64,000 nucleotides of DNA from Lentisphaeria bacterium (lineage in GTDB: Bacteria; Verrucomicrobiota; Lentisphaeria; Victivallales; Victivallaceae). Under the pieces are notes generated by a model. That model ran no database searches. It was not told the DNA's origin and saw only the letters and a program-made list of their open reading frames with translations. This document shows, piece by piece, positions 9,090 to 18,571 of this stretch. The first letter of the stretch is position 1. Each line of letters starts with the position of its first letter. The position numbers and the translations under genes are program-made. The stretch spans positions 1,736,001 to 1,800,000 of the forward strand of contig CP091727.1 of the NCBI GenBank assembly GCA_022009855.1, read 5' to 3'.

Positions 9090-10742
9090 AGTCGCGTTCG
9101 CCACGGTCGGCGATGCAAAACTCAAGTGCGAAGTCATCCGGGTGCGCGGCAACCGCGCCGATTTGCAGGTCTTCGAGAGCACCAACGGCCTCAAGGTGGG
9201 CGACGAGGTCGAGTTCACCGGCGAACTCCTGAGCGTCGAACTCGGTCCCGGGCTGCTCACCCAGGTGTACGACGGCCTTCAGAATCCGCTCAATCTGCTG
9301 GCGGAGAAGTCCGGCTTCTTCCTGCAGCGCGGCGTCTATCTGCGCGCTCTCGACCGTGAGCGGGTGTGGGAGTTCACCCCGACTGCCGCGGCGGGTGACC
9401 GGGTCCGCGCCGGCGACGCCGTCGGCTGGGTGCCGGAGGGAATCGTCAAGCATCGCATCATGGTTCCCTTCGCCTGGAAGGGCGAGTGGACCCTCCGCGA
9501 GGTCAAGCCCGCCGGAGAGTGGAAGATCGACGATGTGATGGCGGTCGCGGTCAATGAACAGGGCGAGAGCCGCAACATCACGATGACCCAGTTCTGGCCG
9601 GTGAAGATTCCGATCACCGACTATGCCGAAAAGCTGCTGCCGGAGAAGACTCTGATCACCCAGCAGCGTTCGATCGACACCTTCTTCCCGGTCGCGGTCG
9701 GCGGCACTTTCTGCACCCCCGGGCCGTTCGGCGCGGGCAAGACGGTGCTCCAGCACGCGATCAGCCAGCACGCCGAGGCCGACGTGGTGATCATCGCCGC
9801 CTGCGGCGAGCGCGCCGGCGAGGTGGTGGAGATCCTCCGCGAGTTCCCGGAACTGGAGGACCCCCGCACCGGTCAGCCGCTGATGAACCGTTCGATCATC
9901 ATCTGCAACACCAGTTCGATGCCGGTGGCCGCGCGGGAGGCGTCGGTCTACACGGCGGTGACGCTGGCGGAGTACTACCGGCAGATGGGTCTCAATACGC
10001 TGCTGCTGGCCGACTCGACCTCCCGCTGGGCGCAGGCGCTGCGCGAAATGTCCGGCCGACTGGAGGAGATCCCGGGCGAAGAGGCGTTCCCCGCCTATCT
10101 GGAGTCGCTGATCGCCGGATTCTACGAGCGCGCCGGGCTGGTGAAGCTCCGCAACGGCGAGACCGGTTCGGTGACCATCGGCGGTGCGGTTTCGCCCGCG
10201 GGCGGCAACTTCGAAGAGCCGGTGACGCAGGCGACGCTGAAGGTGGTGGGCGCGTTCCTCGGGCTGTCGCGCGAGCGCTCCGATGCGCGCCGTTACCCGG
10301 CGATCCACCCGCTGGACAGCTGGAGCAAGTATCGCAGCGTGGTGCCGCTTGAGGAGCTCGACTTTGCCCGCGGCATCCTTCGCCAGGGATCCGAGGTCAA
10401 CCAGATGATGAAGGTGATCGGCGAGGAGGAACCAGCCTCGACGACTTCCTGGTCTACCTCAAGAGCGAATTTCTCGACTATGTCTATCTGCAGCAGAACA
10501 CCTTCGACGCGGTGGACGGCGCAACCAGCGCGGAACGCCAGCGTTACATGTTCGACCGCATCTACAAAGTGCTCGCCGGCTCCTTCAAGCTGCCGGATAA
10601 GGATACCGCCCGCCGCTACTTCCTCGAACTGCGCCAGCTGTTCATGGACTGGAACTACCTCCCGTTCGACAGCGAGGAGTTCAGGAAGCAGGAGGCCGGA
10701 ATCGAAGCCAAAATCGCCGAACGGAGTACGGTAAATGCGTAA
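9001..10742 (+). CDS. atpA: V/A-type ATP synthase subunit A (frame break)
   Basis: Catalytic subunit of the V1/A1 head. About 580 residues: N-terminal beta barrel, the non-homologous bulge region, Walker A (GPFGAGKTVLQHAIS), Walker B with LLLADSTSRWAQALRE, and the C-terminal helical domain. The frame breaks at about 10426 (one G missing in GAGGAGGAACC; EEGTSLDDFLVYLK restored). ATG 9001 is preceded by AGGAG at 8986-8990. The stop overlaps atpB's ATG by eight bases, implying translational coupling. Confidence 0.93.
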
Positions 10743-12030
10743 AGTATATCACAAAATCATCCATATCGCCGGCAACGTCATCACCGTCGAAGCCGATGAC
10801 GTCGCTTACAATGAACTTGCCGAAGTGACCAGCGCGCGCGGCGTTTCGCTTGCGCAGGTGATCCGCCTTGCCGACGGCAAGGTGTCGCTGCAGGTCTTCG
10901 CCGGAAGCCGCGGCATCAGTACCGGCGACCAGGTCCGTTTTCTCGGGCGTTCGATGCAGGTTTCCAGCTCCGAAGCGCTGCTCGGGCGGGTGTTCACCGG
11001 CCGCGGCACCCCGCGGGACAACCGCCCCGAGGTGCTCTCCGACATGGTTGACATCGGCGGTCCGTCGGTCAATCCGGCCAAGCGTATCATTCCGCGGAAC
11101 ATGATCCGCACGAACATTCCGATGATCGACGTCTTCAACACGCTGGTCGAATCGCAGAAGCTGCCGATCTTCTCGATCGCGGGCGAACCCTACAATGAGC
11201 TGCTCGCCCGCATCGCGCTGCAGGCGGAAGTGGATGTCATCATCCTCGGCGGCATGGGGATCAAGCACGACGACTACCTCACCTTCAAGCGCACGCTCGA
11301 CGAGCACGGCGCGCTGTCGCGCACGGTGATGTTCATCCACACCGCGGCGGACCCGATCGTGGAGTGCCTGATGGTGCCGGATATGTGCCTCGCGGTCGCC
11401 GAACAGTACGCGCTGGAGGGCAAGCGGGTGCTCTGTCTTTTGACCGACATGACCAACTTCGCCGACGCGCTCAAGGAGATTGCGATCACCATGGAGCAGA
11501 TTCCGGCGACCCGCGGTTATCCGGGCGACCTCTACAGCCAGCTGGCCAGCCGCTATGAGAAGGCGGTGGACTTCGACGGGGCCGGATCGATCACGATTCT
11601 GGCGGTGACCACGATGCCGGGCGACGACGTCACCCACCCGGTGCCGGACAACACCGGATACATCACCGAAGGGCAGTTCTATCTGCGCAACGGGCGCATC
11701 GAGCCGTTCGGTTCGCTGTCGCGTCTGAAGCAGCAGGTCAACGGCAAGACCCGTCCGGACCACCGCGCGATCATGGACTCGATGATCCGCCTCTACTCCG
11801 ACTACCGCAGCACGCTGGAAAAGCAGTCGATGGGATTCCAGATGAGCGCGTGGGACAACAAGCTGCTCAAGTATGGCCGTCAGTTCGAGAAGAGCATGAT
11901 GGACCTCTCGGTCAACATTCCGCTGGAAGAGGCGCTCGACCTCGGCTGGAAGATTCTCGCCGACTGCTTCGAGCGCAACGAAGTGGGAATCAAAACCGAC
12001 CTCGTCGATCAGTACTGGCCGAAGAAGTAA
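10735..12030 (+). CDS. atpB: V/A-type ATP synthase subunit B
   Basis: Non-catalytic nucleotide-binding subunit alternating with A in the V1 hexamer. 431 residues, intact. It has the B-type segments GRIFTGRGTP-like (GRVFTGRGTPRDNRPE), INPAKRIIPRNMI-like and AEQYALEGKRVLCLLTDMTNFADALKE, and lacks a Walker A lysine, as expected for this subunit. Coupled to atpA by an eight-base overlap; atpD follows after 15 bases. Confidence 0.94.
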   Translation: MRKVYHKIIHIAGNVITVEADDVAYNELAEVTSARGVSLAQVIRLADGKVSLQVFAGSRGISTGDQVRFLGRSMQVSSSEALLGRVFTGRGTPRDNRPEVLSDMVDIGGPSVNPAKRIIPRNMIRTNIPMIDVFNTLVESQKLPIFSIAGEPYNELLARIALQAEVDVIILGGMGIKHDDYLTFKRTLDEHGALSRTVMFIHTAADPIVECLMVPDMCLAVAEQYALEGKRVLCLLTDMTNFADALKEIAITMEQIPATRGYPGDLYSQLASRYEKAVDFDGAGSITILAVTTMPGDDVTHPVPDNTGYITEGQFYLRNGRIEPFGSLSRLKQQVNGKTRPDHRAIMDSMIRLYSDYRSTLEKQSMGFQMSAWDNKLLKYGRQFEKSMMDLSVNIPLEEALDLGWKILADCFERNEVGIKTDLVDQYWPKK

Positions 12031-12045
12031 AGGGCGGTGTCCGGT

Positions 12046-12663
12046 ATGGGTAAGGTCAAATTCACCAAAACCGAACTCAAGAAGCAGCAGGACGCGTTGA
12101 AGCAGTTCCGCCGCTTCCTGCCGACGCTGCAGCTCAAGAAGCAGCAGCTCCAGATGGAGGTCCGGCAGAGCACCGAGATGCTCGATGCCAATCTGGCCGC
12201 GCAGCGGGAGCTGGTCGAACGTATGGGCGGTTTTCTCGAACTCTTCGGCAGTGAGGCGGAGGTTGCCGGGCTGGAGGAGAAGGTCCGGGTGAAATCGGTT
12301 CAAACCGGGGTTGCAAACATTGCCGGAATTCCGATTCCGACCTTCGAGTCGGTGGAGTTCGAGGAGATTCCCTGGGATATTTTCGACACCGACTGGTATG
12401 TGGACGACGCCATCCGCGCGATGCGCGATGCGGTTTCGCTCAAAGAGGCCTACAAAGTTCTCGAAGAACAGCATCGGCTGTTGACCGCGGAGTTGCGCAC
12501 AACCAGCCAGCGGGTCAATCTCTTTGAAAAAGTGAAGATTCCGGAGTGCCGCGAGAACATCCGGCGGATCCGGATCATGCTCGGCGACCTCGAAACCAGC
12601 GCGGTGGCCCGTTCCAAGATCGCCAAGCGCAAAGCCGAAGAGGCTGCTGCGGCCGCCTCCTGA
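12046..12663 (+). CDS. atpD: V/A-type ATP synthase subunit D
   Basis: Central rotor shaft. 205 residues, intact. The N-terminal helix (KFTKTELKKQQDALKQFRR, LPTLQLKKQQLQ) and the C-terminal helix (LFEKVKIPECRENIRRIRI) form the antiparallel coiled coil typical of subunit D. It is the last gene of the operon here: the membrane subunits I (a) and K (c), which usually follow D in Chlamydiae and spirochaetes, are absent and an unrelated minus-strand gene comes next. GTG 12037 is an alternative start. Confidence 0.9.
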   Translation: MGKVKFTKTELKKQQDALKQFRRFLPTLQLKKQQLQMEVRQSTEMLDANLAAQRELVERMGGFLELFGSEAEVAGLEEKVRVKSVQTGVANIAGIPIPTFESVEFEEIPWDIFDTDWYVDDAIRAMRDAVSLKEAYKVLEEQHRLLTAELRTTSQRVNLFEKVKIPECRENIRRIRIMLGDLETSAVARSKIAKRKAEEAAAAAS

Positions 12664-12733
12664 ACAGAGGGGTGACGGTGTGGCGGGGCGGTGGCGGCGC
12701 GGGTGAGAGTCCGGGCCGCACGTCCGGCGCGGT

Positions 12734-13035
12734 TTAGAGCTGTTCGTCGGTGGAATCGAAGTCGAACTCCGGGGATTTCTCCTCAGCCTCCCGTCGTTCG
12801 CGCCACCGTTCCGGACGGCGGTTTTTGAGCCAGAAGAGCAGGGCACGCACATCGGGGACGACCTCTTTGGTGACACTGCGGCGGCGGGCGGTTTCGAGCA
12901 CTTCGCCGCTGTTTTTATCGATCATCTCCTCGGTGTGGACCTCCTGCTGGCGGAAGCCGAGGGCGCGTTTGAGCAGAGCGCGTTCGATGGCGTCGAGCGG
13001 TTTTTCATCCGGATCGAGGAATTTTTTTCTCCCAT
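12734..13035 (-). CDS. Phage terminase-small-subunit-like orphan (frame break)
   Basis: About 100 residues starting at ATG 13035 with AAGGAG eight bases upstream. The frame breaks in the A7 run at 13022-13028 (one A missing), giving MGEKKFLDPDEKPLDAIE. The C-terminal part, with EVVPDVRALLFWLKNRRPERWR, resembles the conserved tail of phage terminase small-subunit-like and DNA-packaging proteins, where a Pro-Asp-x-x-Ala-x-x-Phe-Trp-Leu-Lys-Asn-Arg motif is common. No other phage gene is near. A stand-alone regulatory role is possible. Function not known. Confidence 0.5.
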
Positions 13036-13141
13036 GGCGGTTTCTCCTTTCCCAAAAGGGGGAATTGTCAACTTTCCCGTGCGGAGGGAGAGAGGGGAGG
13101 CGGATTTCACCAATGGTGGTTTCAACATAAGGAATGGTGCG

Positions 13142-14331
13142 ATGAAAGTGATAACCGATGAGATGAAGGGGTTCCTGGCGAACTCCTCGATGATCCGCAA
13201 GATGTTTGAAGCGGGGATCGAACTCAAGAAACAGTACGGCGAGGAGAATGTCTACGATTTCAGTCTCGGCAATCCGGATCTGCCGCCGCCGCCGGAGGTG
13301 AAGCGGGCGCTGGAGGAGATTGCGGCGCATGCGGACGAACCGTTCGCGATCGGCTATGCCGAACGCCGGATATCCGGCGTTGCGGGAGAAGCTGGCGGTG
13401 CACATTTCGAAGGAGCAGAATGTCGCGGTGCCCGGCAGCCATGTGCTGTTCACCTGCGGCGCGGCGGGCGGCATCAACGTCTTCTTCCACGCGGTGCTTG
13501 AGCGTGGAGACGAGGTGATCTGCCCGGCGCCCTACTTCGTGGAGTACGGGTTCTACGCGGGCAATCACGGCGGGAAACTTGTTCCGGTGCAGTCGAAGGA
13601 GTTCACCTTCGAGCTCGATCTTGAGAAGCTTGAGCAGGCGTTCACTCCCCGGACCCGGGCGGTGATCCTCAACTCGCCGAACAACCCGACCGGGAGGATC
13701 TACACCCGTGCCGAACTCGAAGGGTTTGCGCGGATCATCCGGAAGAAGGAGCAGGAGTACAACCGGCTGATCTACGTGGTCTCCGACGAGCCCTACCGCT
13801 TCCTGAATTTCGATGGCGCGGAACTGCCGTCGATGTTCGAAGTGTTCGACCACTGCGTGATCATCGGTTCCTATTCGAAGAACCTCTCGCTCGCCGGGGA
13901 GCGGCTCGGCTACGTGGCGGTTTCGCCGAAGGTGGAGGGGGCGCAGGAGCTGCTCGGCGCGCTGATTCTCTGCAACCGGATTCTCGGCTTCGTCAACGCT
14001 CCGGCGCTGGCGCAGAAGATTCTCGACCGCTGCATGGAGTCTCAGGTGGATCTGGAGATCTACCGCAAACGGCGCGAGGCGATGGCGAAGATTCTCCGCG
14101 ACGCCGGAGTGGAGTTCACCATGCCGGGCGGCGCGTTCTACTTCTTCCCGAAATCCCCGGTGCCGGACGACCGGAAGTTCGTCGAGGCGCTGCTGGAGGA
14201 GCGGGTGCTGGCGGTTCCCGGCAGCGGTTTCGGCACGCCGGGCTACGTCCGGATGGCCTTCTGCGTCAGCACGAAGGTGATCGAGGGGCGCGGCGGAGAG
14301 CGTCAAGCGGGCGGTGCAGAAACTTTCCTGA
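13142..14331 (+). CDS. Class I PLP-dependent aminotransferase (two frame breaks)
   Basis: About 395 residues. Fold-type I motifs: substrate loop FSLGNPDLPPP, GYMPNAGYPALREKLA, ILNSPNNPTG, VVSDEPYR, and the PLP lysine in IIGSYSKNLSLAGERLGY. The closest class is the AspC-like branch that includes TM1255-type enzymes; the amino donor cannot be told from sequence. The frame breaks at about 13365 (two bases missing or one extra in GGCTATG) and 14284-14287 (extra G). ATG 13142 has AAGGA upstream. The gap 13036-13141 holds the divergent starts; I see no clear promoter in it. Confidence 0.85.
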
Positions 14332-14358
14332 AATAACGGAAAAACTCCGACGGTATTG

Positions 14359-14396
14359 CGCCGCGTTTCACCTCAAAATTCCGGTGGAATGCGGCG
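14359..14396 (+). other. RNA hairpin upstream of the sigma-54 activator
   Basis: Arms 14359-14372 and 14383-14396 form a 14-bp stem in which the two non-Watson-Crick positions are G-U wobbles, with a 10-base loop. The pairing works for RNA of the plus strand, suggesting a transcript structure after the aminotransferase or in the leader of the activator. There is no U tract. Confidence 0.4.
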
Positions 14397-14417
14397 TGAC
14401 GGGAAAGTGACGGAGCA

Positions 14418-15964
14418 ATGACGGATCAACGACGGCCCGGAGAAATCGAGCGCAGCCGGAGCCTGGAGATGACGGTGTTGAACCACATCAGCCGGGCGGT
14501 GATGCGCGAGCGCGACGTCTCCGCTCTGCTGCGCCAGGTGCTGGAGATTCTCTGCCGCGAGATGGGGCTGGTGCGGGGCACGGTGACGCTGCGGCGCGGC
14601 GAGGAGCTGGTCATCGAGGCGTCGAATGGATTGAGCGACGAGGAGATGCGCCGCGGCCGCTACCGGCTGGGCGAGGGGTGACCGGGCAGGTGGCGCTCTC
14701 CGGCCGGGCGCGGATCATTCCGGACATCGCCCGGGAGCCGGAGTTTCTCTACCGCACCGGCGCGCGGGAGCGCGACTCCCACGTGGCGTTCATCTGTGTG
14801 CCGGTGGTCCATCAGGGCGAGGTGATCGGCACGGTCAGCATCGACCGGGAGATCGCGGGGGAAGAGGAGCTCGAACGGGATTACAATCTGCTCGAAATCG
14901 TCGCCAACCTGATGGCGGAGGCGGTTTCGCTCCGGGTCGCTGAACATGCGGAGCGCTCCCGGCTGATCGCTGAAAACGCCCGACTCAAGCGGGCGTTGAA
15001 CCGGATTTCCGGCCCGGCCGAGGTGATCGGTTCCTGCCGGGCGATGCGAGCGGTTTTCGCAATGATCGAACAGGTGGCGTCGAGCAGTGCGACGGTGCTG
15101 ATCCGGGGCGGTTCCGGCACCGGCAAGGAGCTGGTCGCCCGCGCGCTTCAACGCACCGGCGACCGCAGCGACCGACCGTTCATCGTGGTCAATTCGGCGG
15201 CCCTGCCGGAGAATCTCATCGAAAGCGAACTCTTCGGCCACGAGAAAGGCGCTTTCACCGGTGCGGTCCACCGGCGGATCGGGCGGATCGAAGCGGCCGA
15301 TGGCGGCACCCTCTTCCTCGACGAGATCGGCGACCTCGGTCCGGCGATGCAGGTGAAACTGCTCCGTTTCCTCCAGGAACGCACCTTTCAGCGGATCGGG
15401 AGCAACGAAGAGCGCAGTTCCGACGTGCGGATCATCGCCGCGACCAGCCGCAACCTGGAGCAGCTCATGGCGGAGGGGCTTTTCCGCGAGGACCTCTACT
15501 ACCGGCTCAACGTCTTTCCGATCCGGTTGCCGGATCTGGCGGAGCGCAAGTCGGATATTCCGCTGCTGGCCGCCCACTTTCTCGCGAAGTACAGCCGCCT
15601 GCACCGCCGCCGGGTGCGGCGGATCTCCGCCGCGGCGATGAACCGGATGGTCGAGTACTCCTGGCCGGGCAACGTCCGCGAACTGGAGAACTGCATCGAA
15701 CGGGCGGTGTTGACCGCGACCGGGGATACGGTCGAGCTCGCCGGACTGCCCGCGCCGCTTCAGCAGCTGGAGGAGTCGGAGGATATTCCGCTCACCGGCG
15801 GCTTCACCCGGCAGGTGGAGGAGTTCGAAAGACGGTTGATCCAGGAGGCGCTCCGCAAGAGCCGGGGCAACGTCGCCGCCGCGGCCCGTGAACTCGATCT
15901 CACCGTGCGGATTCTCCACTACACCATCCGCAAGCTGGGGATGGATCCCCGGGAGTTCCGTTAG
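14418..15964 (+). CDS. NifA-type sigma-54 activator: GAF, AAA+, HTH (frame break)
   Basis: Enhancer-binding protein that opens sigma-54 promoters. About 515 residues: N-terminal GAF domain (about 20-185), AAA+ domain with Walker A GGSGTGKELVARAL, the sigma-54 contact loop ESELFGHEKGAFTGAV, Walker B GGTLFLDEIGD, sensor II WPGNVRELEN, and a C-terminal Fis-type HTH (RGNVAAAARELDLTVRILHYTIRKLG). The domain order is that of NifA. The frame breaks at 14677-14680 (one G missing; GEGVTGQVALSG restored). No nif genes are present, so the target is unknown. Confidence 0.9.
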
Positions 15965-16584
15965 AGAAAGCGCGCCGCAAGTTCGAGGCAGAGCCCGACG
16001 ATCAGCGGAATGGAGAAGTTGTCGTCCAGCCGGAGCTGTTTCTCGAAGAGTTCCGCCGCCGCGGCGGGGAGCACCGCGAGGAAGCCGACCACGTAGAGCG
16101 CCGGGGCGGCGCCGCAGACGGCGAAGAGAACCGCGAGCGCGATCCACGAAGCGATGAGGAAGGCGACGACTCCCTCGACGCTCTTGTTGTTGGGCGCGCG
16201 GTGGCGGCCGAAGCGGCGGCCGATCAGCGCGGCGGCGGTGTCGCCGATGAGCATGACGGTCATCGCTGCCGCGGCCGGAACTCTGCCGAAGAGCAGCGAG
16301 ACGAGAAAGGCGGCGGCGAGTACGTAGGGGCTGCCGGAGACGATCCACTGCCCGTGGCGCGGCTCGTCGCGGAGCATCTTCCCGAAGATGGCGCCGTAGA
16401 GCGGTGTGATCACCGGCACATTGCAGGCGTAGGCGTGTTCGCAGAGCAGATTGAGCACCAGCATGACGGCGTAGAGGATGGCGGCGGTCCAGCGACCCGG
16501 CAGGAGGAGGATGGCGACAACCATCCAGAGGGAGGAGAGGTGGACGAGTTTGCGTTTGCACTCTTCCCGGTAACTGATCTGCAT
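15961..16584 (-). CDS. Polyprenol/dolichol-kinase-like membrane protein
   Basis: About 207 residues with six or so membrane helices. It shares the signature of the SEC59/DGK1/VTE5 and CdsA-like group: ECKRKLVHLSS near the N-terminus, GDTAAALIGRRFGRHRAPNNKSVEG in the middle. Such enzymes phosphorylate polyprenol, phytol or diacylglycerol using CTP, or make CDP-lipids. ATG 16582-16584 follows GGAGAAG at good spacing. The stop overlaps that of the convergent activator gene by four bases. Substrate not determinable. Confidence 0.7.
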   Translation of the reverse strand: MQISYREECKRKLVHLSSLWMVVAILLLPGRWTAAILYAVMLVLNLLCEHAYACNVPVITPLYGAIFGKMLRDEPRHGQWIVSGSPYVLAAAFLVSLLFGRVPAAAAMTVMLIGDTAAALIGRRFGRHRAPNNKSVEGVVAFLIASWIALAVLFAVCGAAPALYVVGFLAVLPAAAAELFEKQLRLDDNFSIPLIVGLCLELAARFL

Positions 16585-16668
16585 GAATTCTTCTCCGGTT
16601 GCGGTTGAATGATTTTTGAAATATAGCGCCGCCGGACGGGAACTTCCAGTGGAAAACCGCATTCCGAC

Positions 16669-16697
16669 TTGAAAAAATACATTTTCAGCAGTATTTT
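16669..16697 (+). promoter_or_regulatory. Promoter of the leader-leuA transcript
   Basis: TTGAAA (16669-16674) and TATTTT (16692-16697) with 17-base spacing. A start near 16704 would give a short 5' end before the leader ORF. The surrounding 16600-16730 stretch is AT-rich and otherwise empty. Confidence 0.6.
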
Positions 16698-16729
16698 AAC
16701 AAAAATTATCAATTTTATGGAGAATTTCA

Positions 16730-16828
16730 ATGCGCGCGGCTCGTCCCGTCCCGAAAAAACATGTGCTGATGATCGTGATCGGCATTCGTAAAGGGTCATG
16801 CCGGCGCCTGCGCCGGGATGGCCCGTAA
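16730..16828 (+). CDS. Branched-chain amino acid leader peptide (putative)
   Basis: A 32-codon reading frame. ATG 16730 has GGAGA (16719-16723) six bases upstream, as good as any site in the window. Residues 11-19 read HVLMIVIGI: of these nine codons, six are Val, Leu or Ile (16763-16786). It ends at TAA 16826-16828, 21 bases before a set of alternative hairpins and about 170 bases before an isopropylmalate-synthase-family gene. This is the layout of ribosome-mediated attenuation as in the ilv and leu operons of enteric bacteria. The role is inferred from layout. Confidence 0.65.
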   Translation: MRAARPVPKKHVLMIVIGIRKGSCRRLRRDGP

Positions 16829-16848
16829 TCCCCTTCCCGGGAGCGTCC

Positions 16849-16921
16849 TGCGGTGAGGTTTCGCCGCATTTGAACGAAAGCCATGCGGCCTCCCGGAGTA
16901 CCGGTGTGTCGCATGGCTTTT
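16849..16921 (+). promoter_or_regulatory. Attenuator: mutually exclusive antiterminator and terminator hairpins
   Basis: Four segments can be seen: 1 TGCGG (16849-16853), 2 GCCGCAT (16863-16869), 3 ATGCGGC (16883-16889) and 4 CGCATGGCTTT (16910-16920). Segments 1 and 2 pair over 5 bp, 2 and 3 over 7 bp, and 3 extended to AAAGCCATGCG (16877-16887) pairs with 4 over 11 perfect bp. Segment 3 is shared, so antiterminator (2:3) and terminator (3:4) exclude each other. The U tract after segment 4 is only four bases, so termination may be weak. Confidence 0.6.
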
Positions 16922-17001
16922 CTGTATCAAACCGGATCGGCGCACAGGAACTGGAGAGTTCCGCGGAAAGCGGCCGATTGCTATGTGAGGAAATTGTGGA
17001 A

Positions 17002-18537
17002 ATGATGAAATCGAAGAGGCTCGAACAGTTTGTCGAGGTGATGGATACGACATTGCGTGACGGTGAGCAGACTCCCGGGGTGTCGTTTACTCCGGCGGAG
17101 AAGCTTGAGATCGCCCGGCTGCTGATCAACCGGGTCAAGGTGGATCGGCTGGAGATCGGCTCGGCGCGCGTCTCCGAAGGGGAGCGCGAAGCGGTCGGCA
17201 CGATCCTGCGCTGGGCGGAGCACCACGGCTGTCTGGAGTCGATGGAGATTCTCGGCTTCGTGGACGGCGGCCGTTCGGTCGAGTGGATCGCCGGCACCGG
17301 CGGGCGGGTGATCAACCTGCTTGCCAAGGGCTCCGAAGATCACTGCCGGGTGCAGCTGCGCAAGACTCCCGCCCGCCACTTTGACGAAGTCGCGGCCGAG
17401 ATCGAAGGCGCCCACAACCGCGGTCTGCTGGTCAACCTCTATCTGGAGGACTGGTCCAACGGCATGCGCAACAGCTTCGCCTACGTCTACGAATTTCTGA
17501 ACCGGCTGCAGGGGCTGCCGGTCGAGCGGATCATGCTGCCGGACACCCTCGGCATCCTCGATCCGGAGGAGACGGCGACCTACTTCGAATGGATCTACCG
17601 GTCGTTTCCGCACCTGCGGCTGGATTTCCACGGACACAACGACTACGGGGTGGTGACGGCGAACAGTCTGGCCGCGGTCCGCGCCGGAGTGAACGGGATT
17701 CACACCACGATCAACGGGCTCGGCGAGCGTACCGGGAACCAGCCGCTGGCGCAGCTGGCGGTGACGGTCCATGACATGACTTCGCGCCGGACCCGGATCG
17801 TGGAGAAGGAGCTGCAGCACGCTTCGGAGATCGTCCAGAACATCTCCGGCAAGCGGTGCGCGTGGAACATGCCGGTGGTCGGGGCGGATGTCTTCACACA
17901 GACCTGCGGCGTCCACGCCGACGGCGACAAGAAGGGGAACCTCTACGCCAACCGCCTGCTGCCGGAGCGGTTCGGCCGTCACCGCAACTACGCGCTGGGC
18001 AAGCTCAGCGGCAAGGCGTCGCTCGATCAGAATCTGGAGGCGCTGGGGCTGGAGCTTTCTCCCGAGGTGCGGCAGAAGGTGCTGGCCGAAGTGATCCGCC
18101 TCGGCGACCGCAAGAAGAACGTTTCTCCGAGCGATCTGCCGTTCATCATCGCCGGGGTGCTGAGCACGCCGGTAAAGTCGCGCATCCGGATCACCGACTT
18201 CGAGGTGACCACCCGGATCAAGGCGACGCCGAAGGCGCGGGTAGTGCTCGAAATGGACGGCGAAACGATCGAATCGACCGCATCGGGCGACGGCGGTTAC
18301 GACGCCTTCGTCAAGGCGTTGCGCAAATCGCTGAAGAAGTTCGGCCTTTCGATGCCGCGGCTGCTCGACTATGAGGAGCGCATCCCGCCGGGGGGCAAGA
18401 CCGACGCGCTGGTCGAGACGACGATCCGCTGGGCTGCGCCGGGGAAGACGCTGGTGACCACCGGAATCGACTCCGACCAGCTGATTTCGGCGGTGCTGGC
18501 GACCGAGAAGATGCTCAATCTGATCCTGCCGGAGTGA
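17002..18537 (+). CDS. leuA: 2-isopropylmalate / citramalate synthase family protein
   Basis: About 511 residues, intact. DRE-TIM metallolyase: DTTLRDGEQTPGVSF (substrate and metal Asp, Arg), LDFHGHNDYG (metal His pair), NGIHTTINGLGERTGN, then the linker and a C-terminal LeuA-type regulatory domain (about 390-505), which binds leucine or isoleucine in the family. The specificity (2-oxoisovalerate, pyruvate or 2-oxoglutarate) cannot be read from sequence; the upstream leader encoding Val, Leu and Ile supports a branched-chain role. Start ATG 17002, with GTG 16996 behind GAGGA as an alternative. Confidence 0.85.
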   Translation: MMKSKRLEQFVEVMDTTLRDGEQTPGVSFTPAEKLEIARLLINRVKVDRLEIGSARVSEGEREAVGTILRWAEHHGCLESMEILGFVDGGRSVEWIAGTGGRVINLLAKGSEDHCRVQLRKTPARHFDEVAAEIEGAHNRGLLVNLYLEDWSNGMRNSFAYVYEFLNRLQGLPVERIMLPDTLGILDPEETATYFEWIYRSFPHLRLDFHGHNDYGVVTANSLAAVRAGVNGIHTTINGLGERTGNQPLAQLAVTVHDMTSRRTRIVEKELQHASEIVQNISGKRCAWNMPVVGADVFTQTCGVHADGDKKGNLYANRLLPERFGRHRNYALGKLSGKASLDQNLEALGLELSPEVRQKVLAEVIRLGDRKKNVSPSDLPFIIAGVLSTPVKSRIRITDFEVTTRIKATPKARVVLEMDGETIESTASGDGGYDAFVKALRKSLKKFGLSMPRLLDYEERIPPGGKTDALVETTIRWAAPGKTLVTTGIDSDQLISAVLATEKMLNLILPE

Positions 18538-18571
18538 CCGGAGCGGTTTTCATGCGTCGGCGGATGTGGAT

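Noticed and set aside
12734..13035. A prophage at 12.7 kb
   Set aside because: Only one small terminase-like gene is present, flanked by ATPase and aminotransferase genes; no integrase, capsid or att repeat is seen.
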